This document shows, piece by piece, positions 34,604-45,807 of a DNA stretch of 64,000 nt (position 1 is its first letter; every line of letters starts with the position of its first letter). Position numbers and translations under genes: made by a program. Location: positions 375,873 through 439,872 of the forward strand of contig SGPM01000002.1 of NCBI GenBank assembly GCA_004802725.1, read 5' to 3'. Under the pieces are notes generated by a model. The model saw only the letters and a list, made by a program, of their open reading frames with translations, did not search any database and was not told the DNA's origin. The DNA is from Antrodiella citrinella. Lineage: Eukaryota > Basidiomycota > Agaricomycetes > Polyporales > Steccherinaceae.

Positions 34604-36282
34604 CTAGGCAGCAGCGGCCACCACATCCGGCTGAACCCGACGATTCAGATCATCCTCCTCGGCCTGTGCTTCAGCTTCGGGCTCTTCTTGTATGCGATCC
34701 TTCGCCACAGACGTCGCTTCAGCTTGCGCTTGCGCTTGCTTTTTGCGTTTGTGGGACTCCTTGACTTTGTCCCAGCGATCGCGGAATTTGACGATCATCG
34801 CTTTCTATAGAGAGTAGGTCAAATCAGCAGAACACATACACGCTTGAGAATACGAACTTGTTTCTCGTTCTCAATCCGCACCCCTCGAACTTCCTCCTCA
34901 AGATCCCGTATCCTCTTTAAGAGCTGAGCTTCTCGATCACGAGGTGCACCATGAACCAAGGCTGTCGCAGGTGCGGACAGTGGCGTGTTTATGTTCAAAG
35001 TGGCCAAGTCTGGAACTTGCCCAGGCCGTGCAGCCATAGATGAAGTCATGGCACGTTGTGCCTGTAACCCCGTTGAGTGCATAATCAGGAAGAAGGAAAA
35101 AGAACCGACAGACCTCTTTTCTTGCGAGCATGATACTATCTCTCAGCTGCAGATCTTGTTCCTGGCGTTGCTTCAATATCCTATTCGCTGACGCCAGTTG
35201 TTTTTGTGCTTCTTCGAGTTCTGCTCTTAACGCTAAGTTCTCCTTCGTTAGCGTCGACGAAGTCGGCTCGGATTTGGAGGGTATAAGGCAGAATGAGTCC
35301 GCCATGTTATCATCTAAGACAGGGTCAGCACATATTCTCCGAGTCAGGTTGTCAAACCATACATTCAGCGTCCAGCTCATCCTCATCCCAGTCGTCGCCA
35401 AGGCTTGATGGGTGGGGTTTGGGAGGGAAGGTGGTGATCCCAGCTAACCCGCCATCAGAGTCTGAGGCAGAATTATGACGAGAAAGGAACTTGGTTCTGG
35501 CAGATGAAATGATCCCCATACTTCGAGTGAAAGTTCGCGAGACGGGATCCTCTACATCTGTGTCAGATCCGGACCCCTCGCGACGTGGAGTGGTAGCATT
35601 CTCGGAACCAAGGGGTGCTGTGGCGAACGCAACAGGTTGAGACAAGTGGTGCAACATTCCCTCAGTTATCCTCCAGAAGGTGTTGAATGCGTCACTGCCC
35701 TCACTCTACGAAATCAGACAAAGTATATGACGCAATTGAGTGGCGAAGCTCACCCTCTGTCCCAAAAGCATGAAAGACTCCTCTACAGTTTGCTGAGAAT
35801 CCGACAAATTGTTCCGTGCGGTAGGGGGAGGTGAAGACGTGGGTTGGGGTGGAACGACCGACGGTCCGGGCGTCGAAGTGGCGGGTCGCAACGACTTTTG
35901 GGGCAGAGAGGGATCCTTGCCTTCTTCTCGCAATTTGGCAATCTTCCTCTGGAGCTCCTTTCCCGCCTTTGAGTGCTCGTTGTAAAGCATCCGCAAGGTT
36001 CGCTTCGTCTGAATATGACACTCGTGAATATGACAGCCTTCACCCAAAACGCACGGGAGCATTGGCTTACATTCTCTTCACTCGAAGCCTGTATACAAGC
36101 TGCAAATGCCTCTGCGGCTTTGTAGTGCTCTTCGCTGGCCGGGACAATGAGACCTTGATTCATGAAGTCGTCTGCGTTCGCTGCATGCTGGTGTGCCTGC
36201 CATAACATCCCATACATTCATTTACAGCCGATGAAGATAAATTAGCGCAACTCACAGCATTGAGTGGAGATTCCAAAGACAT
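34604..36282 (-). CDS. MIT-domain/coiled-coil protein, possible Atg38 (NRBF2) homologue
   Basis: 451 aa; exons 36282-36256, 36196-36071, 36008-35754, 35705-35363, 35313-35114, 35061-34858, 34804-34604, all in phase. The N-terminus (MSLESPLNAAHQHAANADDF, then HYKAAEAFAACIQ and TLRMLYNEHSKAGKELQRKI) has the three-helix spacing of an MIT domain as in NRBF2/Atg38. A Pro/Ser-rich linker follows, then a block with FWRITEGMLHHL. Two coiled coils come next (about residues 300-330 and 395-430), ending in a basic helix MIVKFRDRWDKVKESHKRKK. Atg38 links the Atg14 PI3-kinase complex in autophagy through the same MIT-plus-coiled-coil design. Identification rests on architecture, so another MIT protein remains possible. 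It converges on MOG1 with 105 nt between the stops. Confidence 0.55.
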
Positions 36283-36719
36283 CACGCTTGAGATGGATTT
36301 GATACAACGGACCTGCTAGAGAATATAGTACACAGGGAAAAAGAAGTTGACAAACGTCGCGCAGCGCGCGCAAGACACGGTGGGAGTAATACATGAGCGT
36401 CTAACTCCAGTGGCGGTGACAACGCGGGGCCAATAGACAAATTGGGATTTGGTCTTTGCACCTTCCAGCTCGTCTGTCGATTCAACATCGACCAATTACA
36501 CAAAAGACCGCTTTCAACATCCTCCCATGTACTGGCGTATGAATTCATGCTGAATACAAGAGCGATATGGAAGGACGACCGAAATGGTCTTGGCGACTTC
36601 TTGTCCTCACCTTGTCCGAAGGAGACTTCCGCTGCGGATGTGGCGGACGCAAAGTAACCTAGAGACAGCTCTCGAGGAGTTCTGCGCTTTATCACTACCC
36701 TCACGTTCCACTGGTCAAA
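36283..36719. other. divergent promoter region
   Basis: 437 nt between the Atg38-like start and the next gene. Open frames on the minus strand (36282-36704) look like leader read-through and show no domain. Confidence 0.45.
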
Positions 36720-37430
36720 ATGCCCTTCAATTTAGGAAAGAAGAAGCAGCACAAGGTAAGCTTGTACGCATACGCCATCCAGGCGAACGCTGAAACTTTT
36801 AAAGGACGACATATATGAGCCAGCTCAGAGCTCGTGGCAAGGGGTAAAACAGCGTACTATGCGGAAACTCATGGTTCGTGCTGGACTGCACCACACCAGA
36901 GCACTCCCAAAGAGCAATGTGAGTACACCACTTACTCCGAAGCTTGTCGATTTGGTTCTGATCCGCCCCTTTGGCAGTCAAATCCAAACATTCTCTATGC
37001 CGACAGAGAAATGTCGGATCTCTGGCAACAGCGTGCTAAACAAGATGAAGCACATCTCCGTCAGCGTTTTCGTCGTGCCTCCTGTCCCACTTTACATCCC
37101 CCAGGCGGCGTGGACGAACTTCTTCCAGTTTCCGAGGACGACATCAGCAAGCTCTTCCGGTATGACTCTGTCTCATCCAATGGGTGGTGTTGTGAAGGTT
37201 CTTCGCATGATCCGGACGACCCTGTGCTGAGTGTTCGACATGTTGAGAATCAAACTGCACATACGCCTGAGGTTGTTTCTTCGAATTCGATCATCGGAAC
37301 CTCGTCGACAGATTCTGCCACAAGTCAAGGCGTAGTCCCCGATATTTTCGTCACGCCCACTTGGGGATGGTCGCTGCCAAATCCTAGTGCTCCACCCCCC
37401 ACGCCGGTGCGGGAGTCTATCGAAAAATAA
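36720..37430 (+). CDS. uncharacterised hydrophilic protein
   Basis: 200 aa; exons 36720-36755, 36805-36918, 36978-37430, all phase 0 with good gtaag and gtgag donors. It begins MPFNLGKKKQHKDDIYEPAQ, continues with a basic segment (GVKQRTMRKLMVRAGLHH) and then ILYADREMSDLWQQRAKQDE. The second half is acidic and Ser/Thr/Pro-rich with no predicted fold, ending PPTPVRESIEK. No signal peptide or membrane span. The exon 2 frame remains open for another 310 nt, but the frame chosen in exon 3 has far better composition. Not recognised; probably a nuclear or cytosolic regulator, which is a guess from composition only. Confidence 0.6.
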
Positions 37431-37867
37431 ACACTTAGCGGAAGCTCAACGCCTGAGAGATTTACAGTAAGTAGATCAAGGTTTTCTGTTGTACCTGGTC
37501 TCAATTTCAGTAGATCCACCAAGCTTCAAACCCACTCTCTCCTACTTTGTGTTGGTAGTTGTGTATTGTCCACGCCTCAAGTAGTTCCTTGAACTTGAAT
37601 CGAATAAATTGTTGCGCTTTGGCATGGCCATTCGGAACCTATTCAAAATATCATATCTTACCTACATCCTATGGCTCGTCTTCTAAATAGAGGCATACTC
37701 AGACTGCGACTCGGAACAGCGATTAGAGCAGTGAGCACTAGTACTACTAATGCGCACTGGCAGCACGTTAGCGTGAGAGCAACTTGCCATTTTGAGCGCC
37801 AGGAATAGGCATGCGCAATTGATCTCTCTTTCTAACTTTCCGTTCCGCAACCTCCAGTTTGTTCATA
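37431..37867. other. promoter region of CCT1
   Basis: 437 nt with no open frame of note. It probably contains the 3'-UTR of the preceding gene and the CCT1 promoter. Confidence 0.5.
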
Positions 37868-39909
37868 ATGTTTCAACGCGATCCCCGAGCAGGTGCTTTC
37901 CTTGGTGGTGACAGAGTATCTGGTCAAGATGTTCGCGACCAAAACGGTGAGCTCATTGTATAGGCCGATTCAGAATGTTGTGCTAATCCGAGTTGTAATC
38001 AGTCCTGGCTGCACAGACAATCGCGAATATCGTGAAAACCTCGCTTGGACCTCTCGGATTGGATAAAATGCTGGTCGACAACATTGGAGTGCGTGGCATG
38101 CTACTGTATTGCGTGTTCCAGTACTCATGTGCCCGCTTTACAGGAAGTCACGATCTCTAATGACGGCGCTACCATCTTAGCTCTTCTTGCTGTCGAGCAC
38201 CCTGCTGGTCGTGTTTTCGTCGATCTCGCTCAGAAGCAAGACAAGGAAGTTGGAGATGGAACGACTTCCGTTGTTCTTATTGCCGCGGAGCTGCTTCGAC
38301 GCGCGAATGAGCTGGTCAAGCAGAAGATCCATCCTACAACAATCATCACCGGCTACCGACTGGCGTGCAGGGAGGCTTGCAAGTTCATGCAGGAACAATT
38401 GAGCGTAAAAATCGAAACTTTGGGACGAGATGCTTTGGTCAATGCTGCAAAGACCAGTATGTCGAGCAAGATTATTGGCAGGTGAGTGTATAGGTCTTGT
38501 TTTGACGAGCTGAATTCTTAAAATTTTATAGTGACGACGATCTCTTTGCACCTATGGCTGTCGATGCTATGTTGGCTGTCCGTACAATCAACAACCGCGG
38601 CGATATCAAGTACCCAGTGAAGGCAGTAAACGTCCTCAAAGCACACGGACGAAGTGCGCGGGAGTCGTTGTATGTCAAGGGTTACGCGTTGAACTGCACA
38701 GTCGCTAGTCAAGGTGTGTGTTATCGCTCTGATGGTTGGTATTTGTGGCTGAGCGCACCTCAACAGCTATGAAGACGCGTATTACTGGCGCAAAAATCGC
38801 TTTGCTTGATATCAACCTGCAAAAAGCTCGCATGCAGTTGGGTGTCCAGATCCTTGTCGACGATCCCGGTCAGCTTGAAGATATCCGTAAACGGTATGTG
38901 TAGATGATGCGTGAATCTGACATGCAACTTATAACCCCGTCTTCAGGGAATCTGAGATCACGCTGGAACGTATTCGCAAGATCTTAGCCGCCGGTGCTAA
39001 CGTTGTGCTGACCACCAAGGGTATCGACGACCTCTGCCTGAAGGAGTTCGTTGAAGCTGGTGCGATGGCTGTTCGCAGGTGTAGAAAGGAAGATCTCCGA
39101 CGCATTGCCAAGGCACCGGTGGCACCCTGGTATCCAGTCTTGCAAACCTGGAGGGAGAAGAGTCTTTCGAAGCTAGCTACCTCGGAACCGCGGAGGAAGT
39201 TATCCAGGAGAGGATCTCCGACGATGAATTGATTCTTGTCAAGGGAACCAAGGTCGTCAGCTCATCCTCGATAATTCTCAGGGGCGCAAATGATTACATG
39301 CTTGACGAGATGGAGCGGGCATTGCATGATACCCTGTCGGTGATCAAGCGTACTTTGGAGAGTGGTTCAGTTGTCCCCGGAGGAGGAGCAGTTGAAAGCG
39401 CGCTGAGCATCTACCTAGAAAACTTTGCTACAACTCTCGTGAGTCTTCTTCAAAACTTCTACCCCATCAACCTGTCCTGACATTTTCCATCCAGGGATCC
39501 CGTGAGCAGCTTGCTATCGCTGAGTTCGCTAGCGCGCTTCTTGTCATCCCTAAGACCCTTTCTGTGAACGCTGCAAAGGATTCCACTGAGCTTGTTGCGA
39601 AGCTTCGGTCATATCACAATGCCGCACAAAACGCCCCCACTGGCGACCCCAAGAAGGCGCTCCTCCGGTACGGGCTCGATCTCCTCAACGGAGAAGTGCG
39701 CGACAACGTTTCGGCGGGTGTCCTCGAGCCGACGATGAGCAAAGTCCGCAGTTTGAAGTCTGCCTTCGAAGCTGCTGTATCCTTGCTTCGTATTGATGAC
39801 GCAATTCAATGTGTTCCTGGTGCGTCATCTTATCGCTTTTAATCATCGTGTGCATGGACTGACTTCTATCACAGAGTCGAAGGGCGAGCCAGACGGCCAT
39901 GACCACTAG
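37868..39909 (+). CDS. cct1: CCT/TRiC chaperonin subunit alpha (TCP-1) with an apparent 1-nt deletion
   Basis: Subunit 1 of the cytosolic chaperonin that folds actin and tubulin. Exons 37868-37946, 38003-38088, 38144-38481, 38532-38713, 38767-38893, 38947-39438, 39495-39819, 39875-39909; 554 aa if the frame is repaired. Group II chaperonin signatures are present: [32 protein letters not shown] and [12 protein letters not shown]. In exon 6 the frame breaks at 39113-39115: codons read Arg-Ile-Ala-Lys-Ala and then must slip by one base to continue [18 protein letters not shown]. The exon lengths sum to one short of a multiple of three. A lost C in the run before ACC would explain this. A sequencing error is more likely than loss of an essential gene. 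Confidence 0.95.
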
Positions 39910-40361
39910 ATTCGTCGAAGTAGCAACGATGTATTTTGTACAGAAGATGTGTAGATTGCAGAATATAAGCAAGTAATACCTCTGATACCGTTCCTTCAAG
40001 ACTGAACTCGGTCTTCAACTGTTCAGGTCTTAGATTGGAATAACATACAAAAGAAATAGTCAATTATGTGTGAAAATCTCGGATAAGGCATGAATGGAAG
40101 AGCATGAGGAAAGACTCTGTAGAGGAATGGAGTATGGGATGTATGAGAGGGTATATGTGGATTGCCAGGGTATCGAGAAGTATCAAACTATGGGTCACAA
40201 CCTGCCACGCTGTGTCTATAGTCTTTCGACTGTATTCCAGCGCGGAGAGATCAACTGTGGCGGAAGTGAGAACGCGCTGAATAGTCAGGGCGGGGTTCCG
40301 GCACAAGCGACCTGTTGCTTCTGCATTAAGCATTATGAAGTTATGCGGGATGCAATTGGAC
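39910..40361. other. 3' region after CCT1
   Basis: 452 nt between convergent gene ends. No coding signal supported. Confidence 0.45.
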
Positions 40362-40798
40362 TCACTGCGGGGTCAGCATGAGATGCTTGAGTACGTGAAG
40401 CCATCCCTCGGTGTCGGTGCACGTACGAAGGCGGATACCAACTAGTCCCAACGTGATGGAGATGTCGGTCACAGAAGGTGGAGCAAGGAAGGCAAAACCT
40501 GATGCAGCAACGAGGACGAGGATGAGTTTGACGAAGTTGAGAATGATGAGTCCGAGAGGGTGGGTGATGTTTGCGAACAGCGGGGCCAACATGCAACCAA
40601 GTGCATATGCAGGGTCTTGAAATGTGCTGCAGGTCGACTTTCTGCAGGTCAACTCCTTGGCAGGTATCTTCGACCACACGGGCGGTCTTTTATAAGGTGG
40701 TGGCTCTGTGAAGCTGTGAGCATTATTGTTTATATGCCATGCTTGAGTTACTCACTGTAAGCATGACCATGACGACGAGGAGATCGGGAGGACGTCAT
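40362..40798 (-). CDS. small membrane protein of unknown function
   Basis: 113 aa; exons 40798-40756, 40713-40680, 40626-40362, phases consistent. It begins MTSSRSPRRHGHAY and leads to TFQDPAYALGCMLAPLFANI. Two hydrophobic segments follow: the region around LAPLFANITHPLGLIILNFV and LILVLVAASGFAFLAP. The C-terminus ends TDTEGWLHVLKHLMLTPQ. Not recognised. The exon 2 to exon 3 junction was selected because it gives an uninterrupted, membrane-protein-like reading. It could be a separate small gene or the last exons of a longer one; the stop at 41074 upstream argues for separate. Confidence 0.5.
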
Positions 40799-41073
40799 CT
40801 CGTATGCTCTAAGTAAGGTGTCTGATTGTCTTCGAAAACAATTGGGAATGAACTGGGAGTGGTGGCGCAATTGTTGTGCGGTTGCCTGGGAGAGGTGTGA
40901 GGAAGAAAGCAGGATAAGTACCACCCCTCTTATGCTTTAACTCAGCACAGCTCTTCGCAAAGCTGCTGAAGCCAAAGCAGAGTTGGCCCGGATGCAGCCG
41001 CAAGACCAAAGCGCAAAGAGCAATCGATACGGTTAGAGGCTGTTCGCGACTGCCGTATGCCTCGTGGGACAAA
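40799..41073. other. short intergenic
   Basis: 275 nt between two minus-strand genes; no feature seen. Confidence 0.4.
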
Positions 41074-41760
41074 CTACAGCATTGTGATGTGCGTTCTGAT
41101 TTGGGCATAGAACCTGCTGAGGGGTTTCAATTGGTCACTGTGCGAGATGGGCACAAGAGAGTCCTGCGAAGCGCCCAAATTGCCATACAACAGCAGTAAC
41201 ACAAGCGGTGGTACGAAGCCGTTATGCCTCGGATGAGCTTCAGACAGATCCGGAGTAGTCGGATTCATGACATTTCCTGTACGCTTTGCAAGAAAGTATT
41301 AGAATAACACTGAAATGGCTGTGAATCTGGACTGATAACTCACCGTTCACGATTGTATCTGCCTGGACAATCATCATTGTAGCTGAATAGGGGAGATGCG
41401 TAGGATGGCAGAGGTGGCTCTCAGTCTGAGGCCCCATACTGTACCATTGACAAAGAGCAGATGCATGTAAGCACCGGAAGACCAACGAGGGTGTTTTCTT
41501 GGATGACACAACGATCCCATTCATGATTCGGCCATGAAAAGTCACAGCCAGTGTACATAGAACAGTAAATGAACGCACTGTCCATCATAAAGCACATATG
41601 AATGACTGGAGTCAAATATGAGAAATTGCAGGTACTCACTGGACAGACTGCCTGCTTCAAGAAGTTGAGAGTCACATTGACAATGATGCTGTACTTCATA
41701 ATCTTCAAACTTTATCGACGTCTCATATTCGTCCCTTCACTGATATTCTTCCAAGGTGCC
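41074..41760 (-). CDS. uncharacterised protein, 5' end uncertain
   Basis: Not recognised. The last two exons are reasonably supported. One is open from about 41580 to a gtgagt donor near 41344, reading SFTVLCTLAVTFHGRIMNGI and YSATMMIVQADTIVNG. The next, from the cgtacag acceptor near 41280, reads NVMNPTTPDLSEAHPRHNGF, VPPLVLLLLYGNLGASQDSL and ends RFYAQIRTHITML. Two upstream readings are possible: a start near 41698 (MKYSIIVNVTLNFL) that does not keep phase, and a continuation through EDYEVQHHCQCDSQLLEAG that does but lacks an ATG. No function inferred. Confidence 0.33.
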
Positions 41761-42071
41761 TCAGCATATGTGACCGAGGGACAAGTCGAGACTCGACGGC
41801 GTGGTCACCTTGTCCGCTAAACATGGGCGCTTTCTTCGGCTGTGGGTCACGTTACGAGGCGCGTCTCTGCACGTGCAGGCGCGGTTTGGTTTCGCAAGTC
41901 CGGAGTGGTTCTGCAGCAGCGTTGACCAGTGCTTCTCAAAGACGTCCTCTTCATCCCCCACACCCTCCTCGTCCCTCTACACAACTACTCGACGTCGGAA
42001 CAACAACTATCTAAGCTCGGACCACTGGCTTATGTGCTCTGCTTCACGCGTCATCAACGAGCCTGAGACTG
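41761..42071. other. promoter region of CDC27
   Basis: About 310 nt upstream of APC3/CDC27. It contains ACGCGT at 42046-42051, 21 nt before the start codon. The core is frequent in this window, so little weight is given to it. Confidence 0.4.
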
Positions 42072-45008
42072 ATGCAATCCCTTCCGGCATCGCCATCGCC
42101 ACTAGCTGAACGATTCAACTCCCTCATATGGTCATTCCTCGACGCCGAGCTCATTCGGTCTGCGGTCTTTTACGCAGAACGTTATTTCGTGCACGACTCA
42201 AACAACCACGACGCACGACATCTATATGCCACTTCTCTCCTCCGGGCTGGCCAACCTCATTCCGCACTCTTCCTGGTAGATCGGCATTCCGATGTTCGGT
42301 GTTTTGGATGCCTACAAATAAAGGCCAAGTCATGCACTGCTCTGGGTCGACACCGTCAGGCGCGAGCGGCCTTAGAGGAGTGTGCACAGGATACTACCTA
42401 TGGAGCCTCTAGTGCGTACCGAAATATGTTTTGGGACGCGTTCGAGTAGCGAGTATTGACCTTAAATTTCAAGCTTCAATGGACCGTCGCTCTTCATACA
42501 CATCTCCGGAGAAGGCAGCTCTGCACTGTCAGTCAGGAGTGACGGCCATGAAGGGAAATCAACCCGAGGCCGCGGCAGCTAGTTTCCGTCAGGCTCTGAA
42601 GTTGAATCCGATGATGTGGGAGGCGTTTGAGGGGTTGTGCTCTCTTGGTGCGTCGCTTTTTCTATACATGATTCGCTTATGCTCATGCATCTATAGGTTC
42701 TGCACCTGATATTGACGAAGTCTGGCCACCAATACCTGAACCATCAAAAGATGGGCCCAACATGCAAGGCCCTATGGCTACGGGTGCAGGCTTCTTCACT
42801 CCAGAAGCTGGGAGTAGTAATTTCAACGACTTAGGCTCTTGGGGAGGCCCACAAAAGTACACCTTTAAGAGAACCATGTATCCGTCGGGACCACGCGACT
42901 CGATGTGAGTTCGAGAAATCTTCACAATATCGGGTGCACCTAACGACGTATGCTGATGCATTGTAGAGGATCCGTGGATTCTTCGTTTTACGGCGAAGAT
43001 TCGTTCCGACAGGGTCATCTGCGACCCAGCCGATCTCAACCTGCAGTGACCACATTGACGGTCCAACCACCAGCTGTGCGTCCCCTTTCTTCAGCAGATG
43101 AAACGGGACCAGTGGCCAAGAAGCCGCGGTCCAATACGCGACAGCGTACCGCTCCGCCCTCTACAACGACCGCAGATTCCGGCTTACGACCGACAAAGTC
43201 ATCTGGTATGCTGCAGGGGGTGGAATCTAAACCTCCGAAGGCATGCGCTCGTCTAGTTGCTGCGGTATGCTAACATTGTTCTCATATATGTTCTTCCTTC
43301 GTAGCCTTCTAAGCTGAATCTTGCAAACATTGGCTCCTCAAAATCCGGTTCGTTCACTGGTGCAGTCACACGACGTATGGCCAAGATGACCAGCAGTAAG
43401 CAGACACTCTCCAAAGTTAGTCTTTCATCCATGTCTGACTCTATATATTTGTACTTACCTTATGTCTTGTTCTTACGGCCTACAAAGCAGAATCCCAACA
43501 AACGAGCACCTGAACGAACACAGCCACTGTCAGACTCCGAGATGGACGACGATGCTTCTCCTATGACACAATCACTGGCCATTCCCACACCCATTATACC
43601 ACCATACCTCACAGGTCCCCCAACCCATGTGCCGAAAAGCGAGTCGTCCGAGGAAACGTACGAGCGCGCGATGGCCGATTATACAATATGGAACCTCACA
43701 CACACATTCGCTATGGCCACCAAGGCACTCTCCGTGTACGATTGTCGAACGTGCTTGGAAGTGCTGGACGAACTGCCTTCTACCCATCAAAGATCAGCCT
43801 GGGTCATGGCGATGGTGGGCAAAGCGCATTATGAACTTGGCGAGTACACCGCAGTGAGTACCCTAATACAAGGTTCTTTCTCTTCTTCCAGCCGAACTGC
43901 CGACTGAGGACTTGTCTATTGTTTTTCTTCGCTACCAGGCGCAGCGCGCGTTTGAGGCGGTCCGACATCTGGATCCTTACCGCGTCTGGGACATGGAGGT
44001 CTATTCTACGTTGATGTGGCACCTCCGCCGGAGCGTTCAGCTGTCCTTCCTGGCACAGGAACTGCTGTCCATCAACCCGCGATCACCAGAGGCGTGGATA
44101 GCAGTTGGCAACACGTTCTCGCTGCAGAAGGAGCGCGTGCAGGCCCTCACATGTTTTCGTCGTGCAGCACAACTGGATCCTGGGTGTGCCTATGCGTATA
44201 CCCTGAGTGGACACGAGTTGATCGACGAAGACTTTGATAAGGCCATCAATTTTTTCCAGTCCGCCTTACGTGCTGATCCACGACATTACAACGCCTGGTG
44301 CGTAGACTGGGCCTAATTCTGTTTTTGCTTTGATCGACGCAAAAAATGCTTACTTTACATAACAGGTATGGTCTGGGGACGTGCTACATGCGGATGAGCA
44401 AGTTGCGCCTTGCGGACTACCACTTTCGGAAAGCGTCGGATATCAATCCCAGGAATGCGATCCTTTTGGGTTGCGTGGGTATGGTGAGTCAATGGCAGGG
44501 CCCGTCTTGTTATCGTTGCGAAAACCGGATGTTGATAAAAGTGGGTCCTGTGATCCAGGTGCATGAGCGATCCGGCAATTCAGAGGCTGCCTTGGCGTTG
44601 TTCGACGAGGCCATCCGGATGTCGCCGGACAATGCGCTTGTGCGTTATCATCGGGCGAAAGTGCTTATCTCAATGAAGCGATACCCTGTGAGTCGGCTTT
44701 TGCATAAATTTTCGGGCGTTCGGAAAGCTAAACGGGCAACGCGTTTGTGCCATTGGGATGTCGGTCGATTGCGCGACATGCAGCTTGCTATTACAGATCT
44801 GGAGTCATTGCGTGACTCGTCGCCGGACGAATCAAATGTGATCTTCCAACTGGCGCGGGTGTATAGGTTGACGGGACAGAAGGTCAAAGCGGCGCAGCTG
44901 CTTGCGGTCGCGCGTGACGTGTCTCCAAAGAGTGTGAGCAAGATTAGGAAACTTCTGGAGACCATTCCAGACGACGGACCCGGGGAGGATGTGATGGATG
45001 AAGGTTGA
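42072..45008 (+). CDS. cdc27: Anaphase-promoting complex subunit 3 (Cdc27)
   Basis: TPR scaffold subunit of the APC/C ubiquitin ligase; in other species its TPR groove binds the IR tails of Cdc20/Cdh1. Starts MQSLPASPSPLAERFNSLIW; roughly 740 aa over about nine exons. The N-terminal TPR block (HDARHLYATSLLRAGQPHSA, IKAKSCTALGRHRQARAAL) is followed by a long disordered, Ser/Pro-rich middle with a basic patch (VAKKPRSNTRQRT). The C-terminal TPR array includes FEAVRHLDPYRVWDMEVYST, HLRRSVQLSFLAQELLSINP and YGLGTCYMRMSKLRLADYHF, ending KIRKLLETIPDDG. Tandem TPRs after the WDMEVYSTLMWHL motif identify APC3 rather than other TPR subunits. Exon borders not all fixed. Confidence 0.9.
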
Positions 45009-45807
45009 TAGGGAACTCGAGCTTGAATATTAACAGGGGGTATTAGGATTGATGATAGATGATTGCATCGCTCTTGTTCTGATCCAAGGCTGGACGAGTG
45101 TGTGACGATTGCGCGTGTTTTCTGGTAGGTTGTTGAGCGGTCGGTGGATTGTGCAAGGGAGGTTGCGGAAGGCGTAGTGGTCGGCAAAGGTTGACGGACT
45201 CTGACGCCACAATTGGCGGCCGCACCACGGAGATGTGACAGCGTGCGTATACAAAGGGACTGTGACAGTAGTGAGTCACGGCCGGTACCCTGGGCGCTTG
45301 ACTGTGCTGGTTCGGGCGTCTGGGATGCCGGATTGGGAATTTAGCGAGGTTATAAGTAGTGACGCTCACTGACTCCTCGCTCACTGCTCTTCCTTGCCTC
45401 CTCCCGCCCGTCCACGCCATGTCTGTCTGAGTGCTCCCTCCCGTCTCCCCCCTCGTCCCCAAGGCCCTCGTGCCCTCCTTCTTTCTTGTCGTGTCTTGTC
45501 TGCACTACTTAGTCCTGGCCCAACTCCCAGTATGGTGAACAAGACTCGCATATCCCAGAACGGCACCCTTCTGTTCGAGCCTTTTATCGTCTACCGTATA
45601 CACATCTGATCAAACACACATTGGTCTCGTACGTACACACCTTGTCTCATGCTCGCCATACTGCTGATTTCATTTCCCGGGCCACACCTACAGAACGCAC
45701 CCTATACATACCACCACCCCTTGAGCCGTCGCTCAACCGACATTGCACTGCGTACAACTACTTCTCCTGCCGCTCTCAAACCCTCTCAAGCATCGCGCAT
45801 CCCAATA
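45009..45807. other. promoter and long leader of the next gene
   Basis: TATAAG at 45351-45356, then a pyrimidine-rich stretch (45370-45530) typical of a fungal transcription start region. Two upstream ORFs follow in the presumed leader: a three-codon one (ATG at 45419, stop at 45430) and a 25-codon one (45532-45609). An in-frame ATG at 45649 could extend the downstream protein. Confidence 0.5.

Noticed and set aside
36859..37230. 124-codon frame starting MRKLMVRAGL
   Set aside because: Its 5' part is real exon 2; beyond the gtgagt donor at 36919 the composition is poor and the other frame is favoured.
42046..42051. ACGCGT upstream of CDC27 as a cell-cycle element
   Set aside because: The 6-mer alone occurs many times in the window, including inside coding regions; without the extended form it has little weight.
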